DNA from: Spyradocola merdavium
GTDB taxonomy: Bacteria; Bacillota; Clostridia; Christensenellales; UBA1750
Direction: 5' to 3'
Assembly: GCA_018711265.1 (NCBI GenBank)
Contig: DVIM01000110.1
Location: forward strand, 1 to 11,267
DNA: 11,267 nucleotides
A program made the translations under genes and the position numbers. Of this stretch, positions 1 to 6,632 are shown piece after piece. The stretch's first letter is position 1. The number at the start of each line of letters is the position of its first letter. The notes beneath the pieces were generated by a model. The model saw only the letters and a program-made list of their open reading frames with translations. It was not told the origin of the DNA and did not search any database.

Positions 1-21
1 GGCGTGGGAGGGGAGCCGGGG

Positions 22-53
22 TGTCAAGGAGGGGGCCGGCCCCCTCCTTGACA
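22..53. repeat. Perfect 32-bp palindrome (16-bp arms, no spacer)
   Basis: The left arm begins TGTCAAGGAGGGGG and the right arm is its exact reverse complement ending CCTCCTTGACA, with the centre at GGCC. The transcript could fold as a long GC-rich hairpin in either direction, but no T-run follows on either strand, so it is not a classical intrinsic terminator. A hairpin of the same style (T/A-rich outer arm, G-run inner arm, followed by AATC or preceded by its complement) occurs at 2207-2237. This suggests a dispersed intergenic hairpin family rather than a gene-specific signal. Its function is not known from the sequence. Confidence 0.75.
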
Positions 54-67
54 ATCCTCCCCAGCCA

Positions 68-432
68 AAGCGGGGAGATTCGCCTGACGGCGAATCTTTT
101 GGATACGCGGCGACGCTTCGCGCCGCCAACGAAAAGGGCGGGGAGCGGAAGGTGGAGCGAGTACGCGGGGAAGGGATAGCGAGAAGCGGAACGGGTACGG
201 CGAAGCGGGGAGATTCGCCTGACGGCGAATCTTTTGGATACGCGGCGACGCTTCGCGCCGCCAACGAAAGGGGCGGGGAGCGGAAGGAATGGCGGGTATA
301 GGGGGAAGGGATGGCGAGAGGCGGAACGGGTACGGCTAAGCGGGGAGATTCGCCTGGCGGCGAATCTCTGGATACGCGGCGACGCTTCGCGCCGCCAGCG
401 AAAAATGGCGGGGAGCGGAACGGGTGCGGACG
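68..432. repeat. Three tandem copies of a ~135-bp hairpin-bearing unit
   Basis: Units begin at 68, 203 and 338, a spacing of exactly 135 bp. Each opens with AAGCGGGGAGATTCGCC and contains two inverted repeats. The first is AGATTCGCC / GGCGAATCT with a 4-nt loop (76-97 in unit 1). The second is GCGGCG / CGCCGC around ACGCTTCG (107-126, 242-261, 376-395). Units 1 and 2 end in a variable purine-rich tail followed by GCGGAACGGGTACGGC. Unit 3 is shorter: the tail between two GCGGAA direct repeats is missing, as expected from slippage or recombination. No plausible protein is encoded. This array, the palindrome and the terminator account for the whole gene-free stretch 1-475. It looks like a REP- or MITE-like palindromic element amplified in tandem; that label is inference. 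Confidence 0.85.
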
Positions 433-436
433 AATG

Positions 437-475
437 CGCAAGAAAAACCCCCGCCAAGCGGGGGCTTTTCTTGCG
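437..475 (-). terminator. Intrinsic terminator after the flavoprotein gene
   Basis: A stem CCCCCGC (448-454) / GCGGGGG (458-464) with loop CAA is extended outward by CGCAAGAAAA / TTTTCTTGCG across a single A/C mismatch. Read on the minus strand, the hairpin follows the TAA of the flavoprotein gene (476-478) directly and carries TTTTTCTT on its 3' side. It therefore closes the minus-strand cluster. The plus strand has a similar but weaker T-rich side, so it may act in both directions. Confidence 0.85.
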
Positions 476-1036
476 TTAGGAAGAGGAGGCGAGGGCTTCC
501 TCGCGGGCGAGGAGGCCGAGGGCGCGGGCCTGGGCGAGGGCGTCGTTGTCGCGGGCGGCGGGGGTGAGGTCCGTGTGTCCCGCCAAGGCGTGTCCGAGAA
601 AGCGGACGCCCAAGGCGGCAAAGACGGACTTTGCGCCGGCCAGGGCAGGCTCTACGCTCCCCGCGCCGCCGGCGGCCAGGAGCACGACCCCCAGCGCATT
701 CCGGGGCGGCGCGCTGCGGAGGGCGCGGTCCAGGTAGCGGCACTGGAGGCGGCTCAGCAGCGAGAGCAGCGGCCCGGAGAGCTGGGAGAAGAACACGGGC
801 GAGGCGATGACCAGCACGTCCGCGCGGTCGATGCGCGCATAGATCTCGTCCATGCCGTCGTGGACGCGGCAGCCGGGGGTTCGGCGGCAGGCGCGGCAGT
901 CCAGGCAGGGGCTCACGTCCGCGCCATAGGCGCGCACGGTCTCCGCGCGGCCGCGGACAGAGCGGGCGAAGGCCTCGCACAGGGCGTCCGTATCGCCGCC
1001 GGGCCGCGGGGAGCCGTTGAGCACCAGCGTATACAC
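476..1036 (-). CDS. Flavodoxin-fold iron-sulfur flavoprotein-like NAD(P)H oxidoreductase
   Basis: This 186-residue protein has a flavodoxin-like fold. The N-terminal strand and phosphate loop read YTLVLNGSPRPGGDT (residues 2-16), the FMN-binding signature of the NADPH-dependent FMN reductase / Isf superfamily. A compact cysteine cluster CLDCRACRRTPGC (C44, C47, C50, C56; CX2CX2CX5C) fits the CX2CX2CX4-7C 4Fe-4S motif known from archaeal iron-sulfur flavoprotein Isf. It is followed by DGMDEIYARIDRADVLVIASPVFF (written here as two parts: DGMDEIYARI and DRADVLVIASPVFF, residues 60-83), the second flavin-contact segment typical of the family. The start is inferred: the GTG at 1036 is 4 nt after the stop of the upstream dehydrogenase, the fold begins immediately, and no in-frame ATG is nearby. 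No clear ribosome binding site precedes it, so translational coupling is likely. The likely role is cytosolic electron transfer or flavin/quinone reduction; the physiological partner is unknown. It is the last gene before the terminator. Confidence 0.85.
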   Translation of the reverse strand: MYTLVLNGSPRPGGDTDALCEAFARSVRGRAETVRAYGADVSPCLDCRACRRTPGCRVHDGMDEIYARIDRADVLVIASPVFFSQLSGPLLSLLSRLQCRYLDRALRSAPPRNALGVVLLAAGGAGSVEPALAGAKSVFAALGVRFLGHALAGHTDLTPAARDNDALAQARALGLLAREEALASSS

Positions 1037-1040
1037 GGGC

Positions 1041-2075
1041 TCAGAGGCGCACGCGCTCGCCGCCGCGGTCCGCAGAGAGCTGCTCGGCCTGCGCGATGCG
1101 GATGGTTTCCATCGTGGAAAGGGGCGTGCAGCGCTCGGGCGCGGTCCCGGCGCGCAGGCAGGACTGGAAGTAGAGCATCTCGCGGTAATAGCCGTCGTCC
1201 GCGGGCAGGTCGGGGACGACCGCGGGCTTGCCGACCGGGTAGAGGGTGAGGCCGTCGCGCGTAAGCACGGCGCAGCCCTTTTCAAAGTTGACGCGGAAGA
1301 TCATCTCGAACCCGAAGTCGCCGTTGATGGTCCAGTCGTCCATGGCGTTGACGACCTTGCCGTCCGGGTAGAAGTAGTTGGTGGAGACGGCGTCGTAGCC
1401 GCTGCCGGGGATGACGTTGCGCGCGAGGGTCTGCACGGACTCGGGCGTGCCGAAGAGCCAGTGGATCGTATCCACGTCGTGGACGTGCTGGTCCAGGAGC
1501 ACGCCGCCGCTCTTCTCCTTCTTGCGGAGCCAATCCTCGAAGGACCACTGGGGCGTGGAGCCGCCGCGGAAGAACATGGCGCTGACGACCGCGCCCCACT
1601 CGCCGGAATCGACGATGCGCTTGAGCTCCTCGTAGGCGGGCCAGAAGCGCAGGCAGTGCGCGACCATGAGCGTCTTGCCCGTGCGCATGGAGGCCTCGAT
1701 CATCTGCTCGCACTCCTGCACGGTCATGGCCATGGGCTTCTCGGAGAGGACGTGGTGGCCGGTCTCCAGGGCCTGGATGGCCAGTTTCGCGTGCAGGTAG
1801 GTCGGCACGGCGAAGTCGACGTAGTCCAGGTCCTCCTTGTCGAGCATCTCGAGGTAGTTGGTGTACTTGTTGTAGTGGGCCTCAAAGGTCTCGTGCTGGA
1901 TCTCGATGTTCAGATCCGCGTTGTCCTTGCGCTCCATCTGCTCGGGCCGCACGTCGCACACGGCGACGAGCTGGACCTTCTGTCCCTCGCGCATCAGGCG
2001 CAGGTAGTTGCTCAGGTGTCCGCTGCCCATGGCGCCGACGCCCACGAGCCCGACGCGAAGCATTCCGTCCTTCAT
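1041..2075 (-). CDS. Gfo/Idh/MocA family NAD(P)-dependent oxidoreductase
   Basis: This 344-residue protein has the usual length for the family. An N-terminal Rossmann domain carries the dinucleotide-binding loop GLVGVGAMGSGH (residues 9-20), strand LVAVCD (36-41), and the signature EKPMAMT (112-118) at the end of the nucleotide-binding half. The C-terminal beta-sheet domain contains GGVLLDQHVHDVD (190-202), whose H199 sits where the catalytic histidine is expected, with K113 of the EKP motif as its usual partner. Such enzymes oxidise or reduce sugars, inositols or sugar acids at one hydroxyl using NAD(P). The substrate cannot be read from sequence. The ATG at 2075 is chosen because AGGAGGA lies 8 nt upstream (2090-2084) and the protein then starts with the Rossmann strand; an in-frame extension to 2195 has no family sequence. 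The neighbouring TIM-barrel isomerase suggests a shared sugar or polyol catabolic route. Confidence 0.92.
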   Translation of the reverse strand: MKDGMLRVGLVGVGAMGSGHLSNYLRLMREGQKVQLVAVCDVRPEQMERKDNADLNIEIQHETFEAHYNKYTNYLEMLDKEDLDYVDFAVPTYLHAKLAIQALETGHHVLSEKPMAMTVQECEQMIEASMRTGKTLMVAHCLRFWPAYEELKRIVDSGEWGAVVSAMFFRGGSTPQWSFEDWLRKKEKSGGVLLDQHVHDVDTIHWLFGTPESVQTLARNVIPGSGYDAVSTNYFYPDGKVVNAMDDWTINGDFGFEMIFRVNFEKGCAVLTRDGLTLYPVGKPAVVPDLPADDGYYREMLYFQSCLRAGTAPERCTPLSTMETIRIAQAEQLSADRGGERVRL

Positions 2076-2206
2076 GGTTTCGTTCCTCCTGAAAAATGAA
2101 AATGTTGTTGTGAAAATCCGCATTGGCTCTCTCTGCACTGCGGGCGTCAGAGAAATCCGAACTGCAGCAAGGAAGGCCGACCTGCGTTCCGGCACCGGGG
2201 AAGATT

Positions 2207-2237
2207 GTTAAGAGGGGGCGGCGAGCCCTCTCTTAAC
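2207..2237. repeat. Intergenic hairpin between DUF6440 and dehydrogenase genes
   Basis: Arms GTTAAGAGGGGG (2207-2218) and CCCTCTCTTAAC (2226-2237) pair over 12 positions with one G-T, separated by CGGCGAG. No T-run follows on the minus strand, the direction of the flanking genes, so it is at best an attenuator or mRNA-stabilising hairpin. It resembles the palindrome at 22-53 in arm composition and in the adjoining AATC-type flank. I see no clear promoter in the rest of the 207-nt gap 2076-2282. Confidence 0.65.
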
Positions 2238-2282
2238 CCCCTGCCGCGGAACGCGCCGCCCGGCTGGTCCCGGGTTTGCTCG

Positions 2283-2486
2283 TCAATCCTGCTGGTTGTA
2301 CTCGTCCTCCTGCGCCTTGTCGCAGAGCAGGGGACGGCCGTCCGGGCCGAGCAGCGGGGTCAGGCCCCCGGCATAGCCGGAGGCGTGGAAGACGTACTGC
2401 ACGCCCGTGACGCGGTCGACCCAGATCTCGGTGACGTTGACCATGCCCTGTTCAAAGACTTTCTCAAAGCGGTCCTCTCTGGCCAT
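2283..2486 (-). CDS. DUF6440 family small protein
   Basis: This 67-residue soluble protein has no signal peptide or membrane segment. It reads FEKVFEQGMVNVTEIWVD (residues 7-24), then TGVQYVFHASGYAGGLTPLL (27-46), then DGRP. The aromatic/glycine-rich core GVQYVFHASGYAGGLTPLL is the hallmark of DUF6440, a family of short proteins common in Firmicutes and their phages with no established biochemical function. The ATG at 2486 has GGGAGGG at 2500-2494, overlapping the stop codon of the upstream isomerase gene; only 3 nt separate that stop (2490) from this start. The two genes are therefore very probably co-transcribed and translationally coupled. The motif recognition is from memory of the family and the function is unknown. 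Confidence 0.8.
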   Translation of the reverse strand: MAREDRFEKVFEQGMVNVTEIWVDRVTGVQYVFHASGYAGGLTPLLGPDGRPLLCDKAQEDEYNQQD

Positions 2487-2489
2487 GGC

Positions 2490-3338
2490 TCAGCCCTCCC
2501 CAGCGGCGGCAAGGAGGATGTCCATTGCGCGCGAGGTCTGCTCGGCCATGGCGGTCGGGTACCCGGGGTAGGGGTTCATCTCCGCGGTCAGAGCGCCGTC
2601 ATAGCCGGCCGCGCGCAGGGCGGCGAGCGCCGCGGGGAAGTCCACGTCGCCGGCCAGCAGGTCGCAGAAGCCTGCGATGGTGTCCACGCTGCGCTTGAAG
2701 TCCTTGACGTGCACGCGCGCGATGCGGCTGCCCAGGGTGCGAATCCAGTCCGCGGGCTCGCCCGTGCGCACGACGTTGCCGATGTCGAAATACGCGCGGA
2801 CAAAGGGAGAATCGATCTCGTCCAGGAAGCGCGCCATCTCCAGCGGGGAGAGGAGGAAGTTGTTCCAAACGTTCTCCACGCCGATGACCACGCCGCGGGC
2901 CTGGGCCTCGGGCGCGAGGCGGACGAGCGCCTCCTGCGCGCGGGCATAGGCGTCGGCATAGGCGGTGCACTCGCTCCCGCCCCAGAACCCGCGGCCGACC
3001 GTGCCCGGCACGACCAGGATCGCGCCCACGCCCAGGGCCGCGGCGCAGTCCAGCTGCGCCAGGACGATGTCCTCGGCGATTTTGCGCGCGGCGAGGCTTT
3101 CCGCAGTCAGCGGATGCTGCCAGTAGAGGCCGGAGGCCAGCGAGGGCAGGCGCACGCCCTCGGAATCGGCCAGGGCGCGCAGCTCCCGCGCGCCGGAATC
3201 GCCCGCTTTGGGGGAGAGGGGGCCCTCCGCATCAAAGGCCGGTTCAAAGCCGGCAAAGCCCGCAGCCTTTGCCGCCAGCAGGCAGGCCTTGGCGTCCATG
3301 CCGCCGGCAAAGGACCACTGGTTGATGGATTTATACAT
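2490..3338 (-). CDS. Sugar phosphate isomerase/epimerase (xylose isomerase-like TIM barrel)
   Basis: This 282-residue protein belongs to the AP-endonuclease-2 / xylose-isomerase-like TIM barrel superfamily, which includes hexulose epimerases, inosose dehydratase and isomerases. All four metal ligands of the tagatose 3-epimerase type can be located: E155 in VIGVENVWNN, D185 in RAYFDIGN, H210 in RVHVKDF and E253 in TAEMNPYPG. The enzyme probably moves or inverts a hydroxyl or carbonyl on a ketose, sugar phosphate or inositol derivative using a divalent metal in the cytosol. The exact substrate is not readable. The start at 3338 is supported by AAGGAGG (3352-3346) 7 nt upstream and by the N-terminal strand SINQWSF. 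It is the first gene of the minus-strand cluster, with DUF6440 3 nt downstream and a Gfo/Idh/MocA dehydrogenase next, a pairing common in sugar and inositol catabolic loci. I found no convincing minus-strand promoter between 3339 and 3489. Confidence 0.92.
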   Translation of the reverse strand: MYKSINQWSFAGGMDAKACLLAAKAAGFAGFEPAFDAEGPLSPKAGDSGARELRALADSEGVRLPSLASGLYWQHPLTAESLAARKIAEDIVLAQLDCAAALGVGAILVVPGTVGRGFWGGSECTAYADAYARAQEALVRLAPEAQARGVVIGVENVWNNFLLSPLEMARFLDEIDSPFVRAYFDIGNVVRTGEPADWIRTLGSRIARVHVKDFKRSVDTIAGFCDLLAGDVDFPAALAALRAAGYDGALTAEMNPYPGYPTAMAEQTSRAMDILLAAAGEG

Positions 3339-3489
3339 GCAAACGCCTCCTTCAAAATCTTGAGGTTTTCGCGCCATGGGAAGCCTTGGTACAGGGATTC
3401 GCCCAGCAAACGCAAAATTCCTGCAAGAAGGGCGGGCAAAAACGCGCGGCGGCTCGCCGGCGAAATCGTTCACAGAGGGAACATTTTCT

Positions 3490-3517
3490 TTTACAAAGCG
3501 TCCGGCTGTGTTATAAT
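3490..3517 (+). promoter_or_regulatory. Sigma-A promoter of the plus-strand operon
   Basis: The -35 TTTACA (3490-3495) and -10 TATAAT (3512-3517) are separated by 16 bp, a near-consensus vegetative promoter in an AT-rich island of an otherwise GC-rich sequence. Transcription would begin near 3524, leaving a leader of about 50 nt before the ATG at 3574, which has AAGGAGG at 3558-3564. An inverted repeat GTTC-N7-GAAC (3468-3482) lies just upstream of the -35 and could be a regulator site. Confidence 0.85.
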
Positions 3518-3573
3518 GGAAATAAAATCCCGGAGCGCTGTGTGGCGCGGCTTTTGGAAGGAGGATTTTTTGT

Positions 3574-6567
3574 ATGGGAATTGTGGAATCGTCTTGGAGA
3601 AAACAGGTGCGCGTGGGGGAAGAGGTGGATATCACCCTCATCGGCGGGCGCGAGATGCGCGGGCGCGTGCTGGACATTGCCGAGGATGGGCTGCTGCTCG
3701 GCGAGGAGAATTTGGAGCGCCCCATCGCGTTTGCGGGCATTGCGACGTTTGCCCTGACGCGCTGCGTGCGGCGGGAGAAGAGCGCGCCGCAGGGGGAAAC
3801 CATGCGGGAGGAGGCGCCGCCGGCGCAGGAAATGGACGAGCCGCAGGCGGAGCAGCCGGCGGACGCGGCGCAGGAGGCCCCGGTGCACGCGGAGGGATGG
3901 ATCGACCGGTATGACGCGGCCGCGGGCGTGGGGAGCCTGGCGCTCAACGGCGGCGGCCAGGCGCTGTTCGTCGGAACGGAGATCGCGGACGAAGCGCTCG
4001 CCGAGCGCCTTGGCCGCTGGACGGGACGGGCGCTCCCGGCGCAGGCGACGGTGCGCGTGCAGAACGGCCATCGCGTGGCGGAAAAGGTCGCCCTGCGCGA
4101 GACGGAGGAGAAATTCCGCCCCCGCGACGTGCGGGAAGAGCTCCCGCGCGAGGGCTTTGGCGAGATTGTGCACTATGACAAGGTCAATGGATACGGCAAG
4201 GCGAAGGAGGGGAACGTCAAGTTCCTCTTCCGGCGGGAGGACATCGCCAGCGGCGCGCTCTGGCAGGAGATTCTGCGCTCGGAGAACACCTGCGGCATCA
4301 AGGTCGCCTTCACCGTGACCGCGGACGAGAAGGGGCCGCGCTACGGCCGGGTTCGCGAGATCGCGGCGCTGGTGGAGGATGGCGCGCTCACGCCGCCGGA
4401 CTTTTCGGGTGCGCCCAAGACCGGGGAGTCGCCCCGTGACGGGGAATCCCTCCGAGCCGGGGATGCCCCCCGCGCCGGGGAACCCGCCCGCGCGGACGAC
4501 AACAATCCCCAGGCGCGCGTGACCTTTACCGACGGCACGACCATGGAGGAGAGCGTGCGCACGGGCGCGCTGATGTTCTACAATCCGGACAAGTTCTTTG
4601 GCCGCCTGCGCGCGGAGAACGGCGAGCGCTTCTACTTCCGCGCCAGCGACGTCATGCAGCTGAGCCTGCTCGACTTCCTGAACGCGCGCTCGGCCCTGGA
4701 CATCGAGGAGACGCTGGTCACCTTCTCCATCAAGCGCCTGCCCACGGGCAAGCTCGCGGCCGGGCGCGTCTCCTGGCCGCAGAAGGGCGGCCAGGACCCG
4801 GAACCCAAGGAGGACGCGGCCCCGGCGGGGGAAGCCGATCCGGGCGCGGAGGCCTCTAAGGCGGCGGAATCTGCGGGCGAGGCGGACAGCGCGCCCGCGA
4901 ATAAGGCACCTGCGCCCCTGGACGCCTACTGCGCGGCATACCTGCGCGCCTGGGGCGGCGAGGAGGACGCGCTGCGCGGCCACCTGCTGCTGCGGGCGGA
5001 GGAGGCGGCGCGCGACGGCGACGCGCAGAGCGCGCAGGACCTGCTGCTCGAGTGCGCGGCCCTGAGCGACGCGCGGCGCGAGAAGCGCGACGAGGCGATG
5101 CTGGCCTACCTGCGGTGCTTTGCGAGCGAGGACGCGGGGGAGGACCTGCCCTCCTTCCTGGCGCAGGCCACGTACAGCGGGGTTGCGATGTTCGACGCGC
5201 TGACCCGGCTCTACGCCGCGGCCGAGGGCGCGATGGGAAGGCTGTGCGGCATCCTCTGCGAGGGCAAGGGCATGGTGACGCTGCGGGCGGAGCTGCTGCG
5301 CCGGTTCGGCCAGGTGCCCGAGACCGCGCAGGAGCTGCGCGCGGCCTGGCAGCCGCTCGTCGCCGGGGAGCGGGCGCGCACGGACTACGCGGCCTGGTCC
5401 CTTGACGAGGCAGGCCTGCAAAAGGCGGACCCGGAGGGCGCGCACCCGGAGTGGAAGGAGGTCCTCGCGGCGTGCCTTGCGCCCGCGGGCCAGGCGGCGC
5501 GCCTGCTGCGCGCGCGGGAGGAGATCCTGCGCCGGCCCCTGCGGCCGGCGGTGGCGTACCTGCTGCCCGCGGTGCTGGACGCGCAGGCGGCGCTGCAGCA
5601 GGAGAGCGGCGCAAAGGTCAGCCTGCGGGCGCTGGGCCGTGTGCGCGTGCTCGGGCAGGACTATGCGGCGCTGGAGGTCGCGGGCCAGGCCGCGGCGGTC
5701 TGCGTGGAGCTCGCGGGCGCGCGGGCCGAGGTCGGGGACCTTTCCGGCGAAGAGGCGATCGCCTTCCCCTTTGACGGGGAGGAGGGCGAGGCGCGCGTGA
5801 CCGGCAGGGCGAACGGCCAGGACTTCTGCGAGGCGTGGGCGCTGGCCTTCCCGGCGGCGGTGCAGCCGGAGGAAGAGCCCATCCAGCTGCTCGCGGAAAA
5901 GGGCGCGGTCGCCTTTGTGGACGGCGCGCAGGCGCTTGCGGCGATCGAGGCCGCGGCCCTTGGCGACGCGGAGTGCATCCTCGTGCGCGCGGGCGCGTTT
6001 TCCGGGCAGGACGAGGCCGCGGGCGCGGAGGCGGCGATCCTCGGCGCGATGCAGGCGGAGATGGACCGGCGCTTCGGCCCGGAGGTGACGGGGCTGCTCT
6101 CCTTCCCCTACGCGGGGGCGGCGCCGGAGGCGGACGCGCTGGAGCGCGTGCTGCGCGACTTTGCGGACGTGCGCCTGCTGCACGACAAGCTCAAGGGCGC
6201 GCACATCCTGGTGACGGCATCGGCGCGCGGCGGGGCGGAGGAAGCGCTCTGCGCGCTCTGCGCGCGCATGGCCGGGCCGAGCGTGCACGCTGCGCTGGAC
6301 GTGGAGGAGGCGCCCGAGGGCGCGAACCTCTTCGTGGCGCGCGGCGGGCAGGCGGGCGTGGCCGAGGCGCTGCGGCGCGGCGGGTTCGCGGCGGAGCGCG
6401 TGATCCTGGCCGAAACCGCGGAAAACGCCGCGGCGGAAGAGAGCGCGCAGCCCGCGCCGGGCCCCCAGTCCGAGCCGGACACGCAGCCCGCGCCGGACAC
6501 CCAGCCCGCGCCGGACGCACAGCCTGCGCCGGAATCGGCTGCGGAGGCGGGCGGCGCGGAGGGCTGA
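3574..6567 (+). CDS. Large multidomain protein: Sm-like plus three cold-shock-like modules, unrecognised C-terminal half
   Basis: I do not recognise a named family for this 997-residue protein. Residues 8-62 read as a small five-stranded barrel of Sm/Hfq or PilZ type (VDITLIGGREMRGRVLDIAE, then GLLLGEENL). An acidic Ala/Pro/Glu linker follows (70-105). Three modules then resemble degenerate cold-shock OB folds. Module 1 is 107-172. Module 2 is 193-263, with VHYDKVNGYGKA and KFLFRREDI echoing RNP1 and RNP2. Module 3 is 330-400, with MFYNPDKFFGRL and ERFYFRASDV, close to the cold-shock pattern WFNxxKGFGFI...VFVHFSDI. Residues 448-670 are mostly helical. Residues 680-760 are mixed. Residues 770-947 look alpha/beta, with strands at AVAFVD, CILVRA, HILVTAS and RVILAE. 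The tail is a Pro-rich hexad repeat. There is no signal peptide or membrane segment. The inferred role is cytosolic RNA or ssDNA binding. The strand choice rests on the promoter, AAGGAGG 9 nt before the ATG, and the module motifs. It heads the rqcP-ispDF-mutY operon. Confidence 0.82.
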   Translation: MGIVESSWRKQVRVGEEVDITLIGGREMRGRVLDIAEDGLLLGEENLERPIAFAGIATFALTRCVRREKSAPQGETMREEAPPAQEMDEPQAEQPADAAQEAPVHAEGWIDRYDAAAGVGSLALNGGGQALFVGTEIADEALAERLGRWTGRALPAQATVRVQNGHRVAEKVALRETEEKFRPRDVREELPREGFGEIVHYDKVNGYGKAKEGNVKFLFRREDIASGALWQEILRSENTCGIKVAFTVTADEKGPRYGRVREIAALVEDGALTPPDFSGAPKTGESPRDGESLRAGDAPRAGEPARADDNNPQARVTFTDGTTMEESVRTGALMFYNPDKFFGRLRAENGERFYFRASDVMQLSLLDFLNARSALDIEETLVTFSIKRLPTGKLAAGRVSWPQKGGQDPEPKEDAAPAGEADPGAEASKAAESAGEADSAPANKAPAPLDAYCAAYLRAWGGEEDALRGHLLLRAEEAARDGDAQSAQDLLLECAALSDARREKRDEAMLAYLRCFASEDAGEDLPSFLAQATYSGVAMFDALTRLYAAAEGAMGRLCGILCEGKGMVTLRAELLRRFGQVPETAQELRAAWQPLVAGERARTDYAAWSLDEAGLQKADPEGAHPEWKEVLAACLAPAGQAARLLRAREEILRRPLRPAVAYLLPAVLDAQAALQQESGAKVSLRALGRVRVLGQDYAALEVAGQAAAVCVELAGARAEVGDLSGEEAIAFPFDGEEGEARVTGRANGQDFCEAWALAFPAAVQPEEEPIQLLAEKGAVAFVDGAQALAAIEAAALGDAECILVRAGAFSGQDEAAGAEAAILGAMQAEMDRRFGPEVTGLLSFPYAGAAPEADALERVLRDFADVRLLHDKLKGAHILVTASARGGAEEALCALCARMAGPSVHAALDVEEAPEGANLFVARGGQAGVAEALRRGGFAAERVILAETAENAAAEESAQPAPGPQSEPDTQPAPDTQPAPDAQPAPESAAEAGGAEG
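4423..4494 (+). repeat. Four in-frame 18-bp repeats (linker hexads) in the large protein gene
   Basis: Residues 284-307 are GESPRD, GESLRA, GDAPRA and GEPARA, four hexads encoded by 18-bp units that each contain GGGGA. The tract lies in the linker between cold-shock-like modules 2 and 3 and is predicted to be disordered. Copy number may vary between strains. Confidence 0.8.
6448..6537 (+). repeat. C-terminal Gln-Pro-Ala-Pro hexad repeats
   Basis: Residues 959-988 are QPAPGP, QSEPDT, QPAPDT, QPAPDA and QPAPES, five hexads in 18-bp units built on CAGCCCGCGCCGGAC. It is a flexible acidic Pro-rich tail that finishes at GGAEG and the stop. Such tracts expand and contract by slippage. It uses the same 18-bp period as the linker repeat at 4423-4494. 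Confidence 0.85.
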
Positions 6568-6603
6568 GGCCTGCGCCGTTCGCACAGAAGAATGAGGAGG
6601 AAA

Positions 6604-6622
6604 CGCACCCATAGGGGGTGCG
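6604..6622 (+). promoter_or_regulatory. Hairpin between Shine-Dalgarno and rqcP start
   Basis: CGCACCC (6604-6610) pairs with GGGTGCG (6616-6622) around ATAGG. The best Shine-Dalgarno, GAGGAGG (6594-6600), lies 32 nt before the rqcP ATG (6633). Folding the hairpin reduces the effective distance to about 13 nt. It may tune translation of rqcP; this is inference from geometry. The alternative ribosome binding site AGGGGGTG (6613-6620) is inside the stem. Confidence 0.5.
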
Positions 6623-6632
6623 ATGCAAGAAG

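Noticed and set aside
68..432. CRISPR array
   Set aside because: The units are about 135 bp with conserved sequence throughout most of their length and no spacer-like unique segments of 30-40 bp; no cas genes are present.
311..1249. Open frame across the tandem repeats and the flavoprotein gene
   Set aside because: It translates the repeat array and the antisense of a conserved flavoprotein and crosses a terminator hairpin.
1037..1285. Longer N-terminus for the flavoprotein gene starting at 1285
   Set aside because: The extension overlaps the dehydrogenase gene by about 245 nt and shows low-complexity sequence unlike flavodoxins; the FMN-binding strand starts right after the GTG at 1036.
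1017..2099. Plus-strand open frame antisense to the Gfo/Idh/MocA gene
   Set aside because: The minus strand carries the Rossmann loop and EKP motif; the plus-strand product is rich in Val, Gly, His and Asp and matches no fold.
3468..3482. SOS box at GTTC-N7-GAAC
   Set aside because: The half-site order is reversed and the spacing is wrong compared with GAAC-N4-GTTC, so it is not a LexA operator.
2205..3914. Plus-strand open frame of 569 codons across the isomerase and DUF6440 genes
   Set aside because: It runs antisense to two clear genes and through the intergenic promoter, with low-complexity composition.
3511..6612. Antisense open frame of about 1033 codons opposite the large protein gene
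   Set aside because: It is dominated by Arg, Leu, Ala and Gly with no recognisable domain or ribosome binding site, as expected from a GC-rich third-position bias on the other strand. The plus-strand frame has promoter, Shine-Dalgarno and cold-shock-like motifs.
6618..6632. GTG start for rqcP at 6618
   Set aside because: It adds VRCKK before the universally placed MRLDKYL opening and lies inside the hairpin stem; the ATG at 6633 fits the family.
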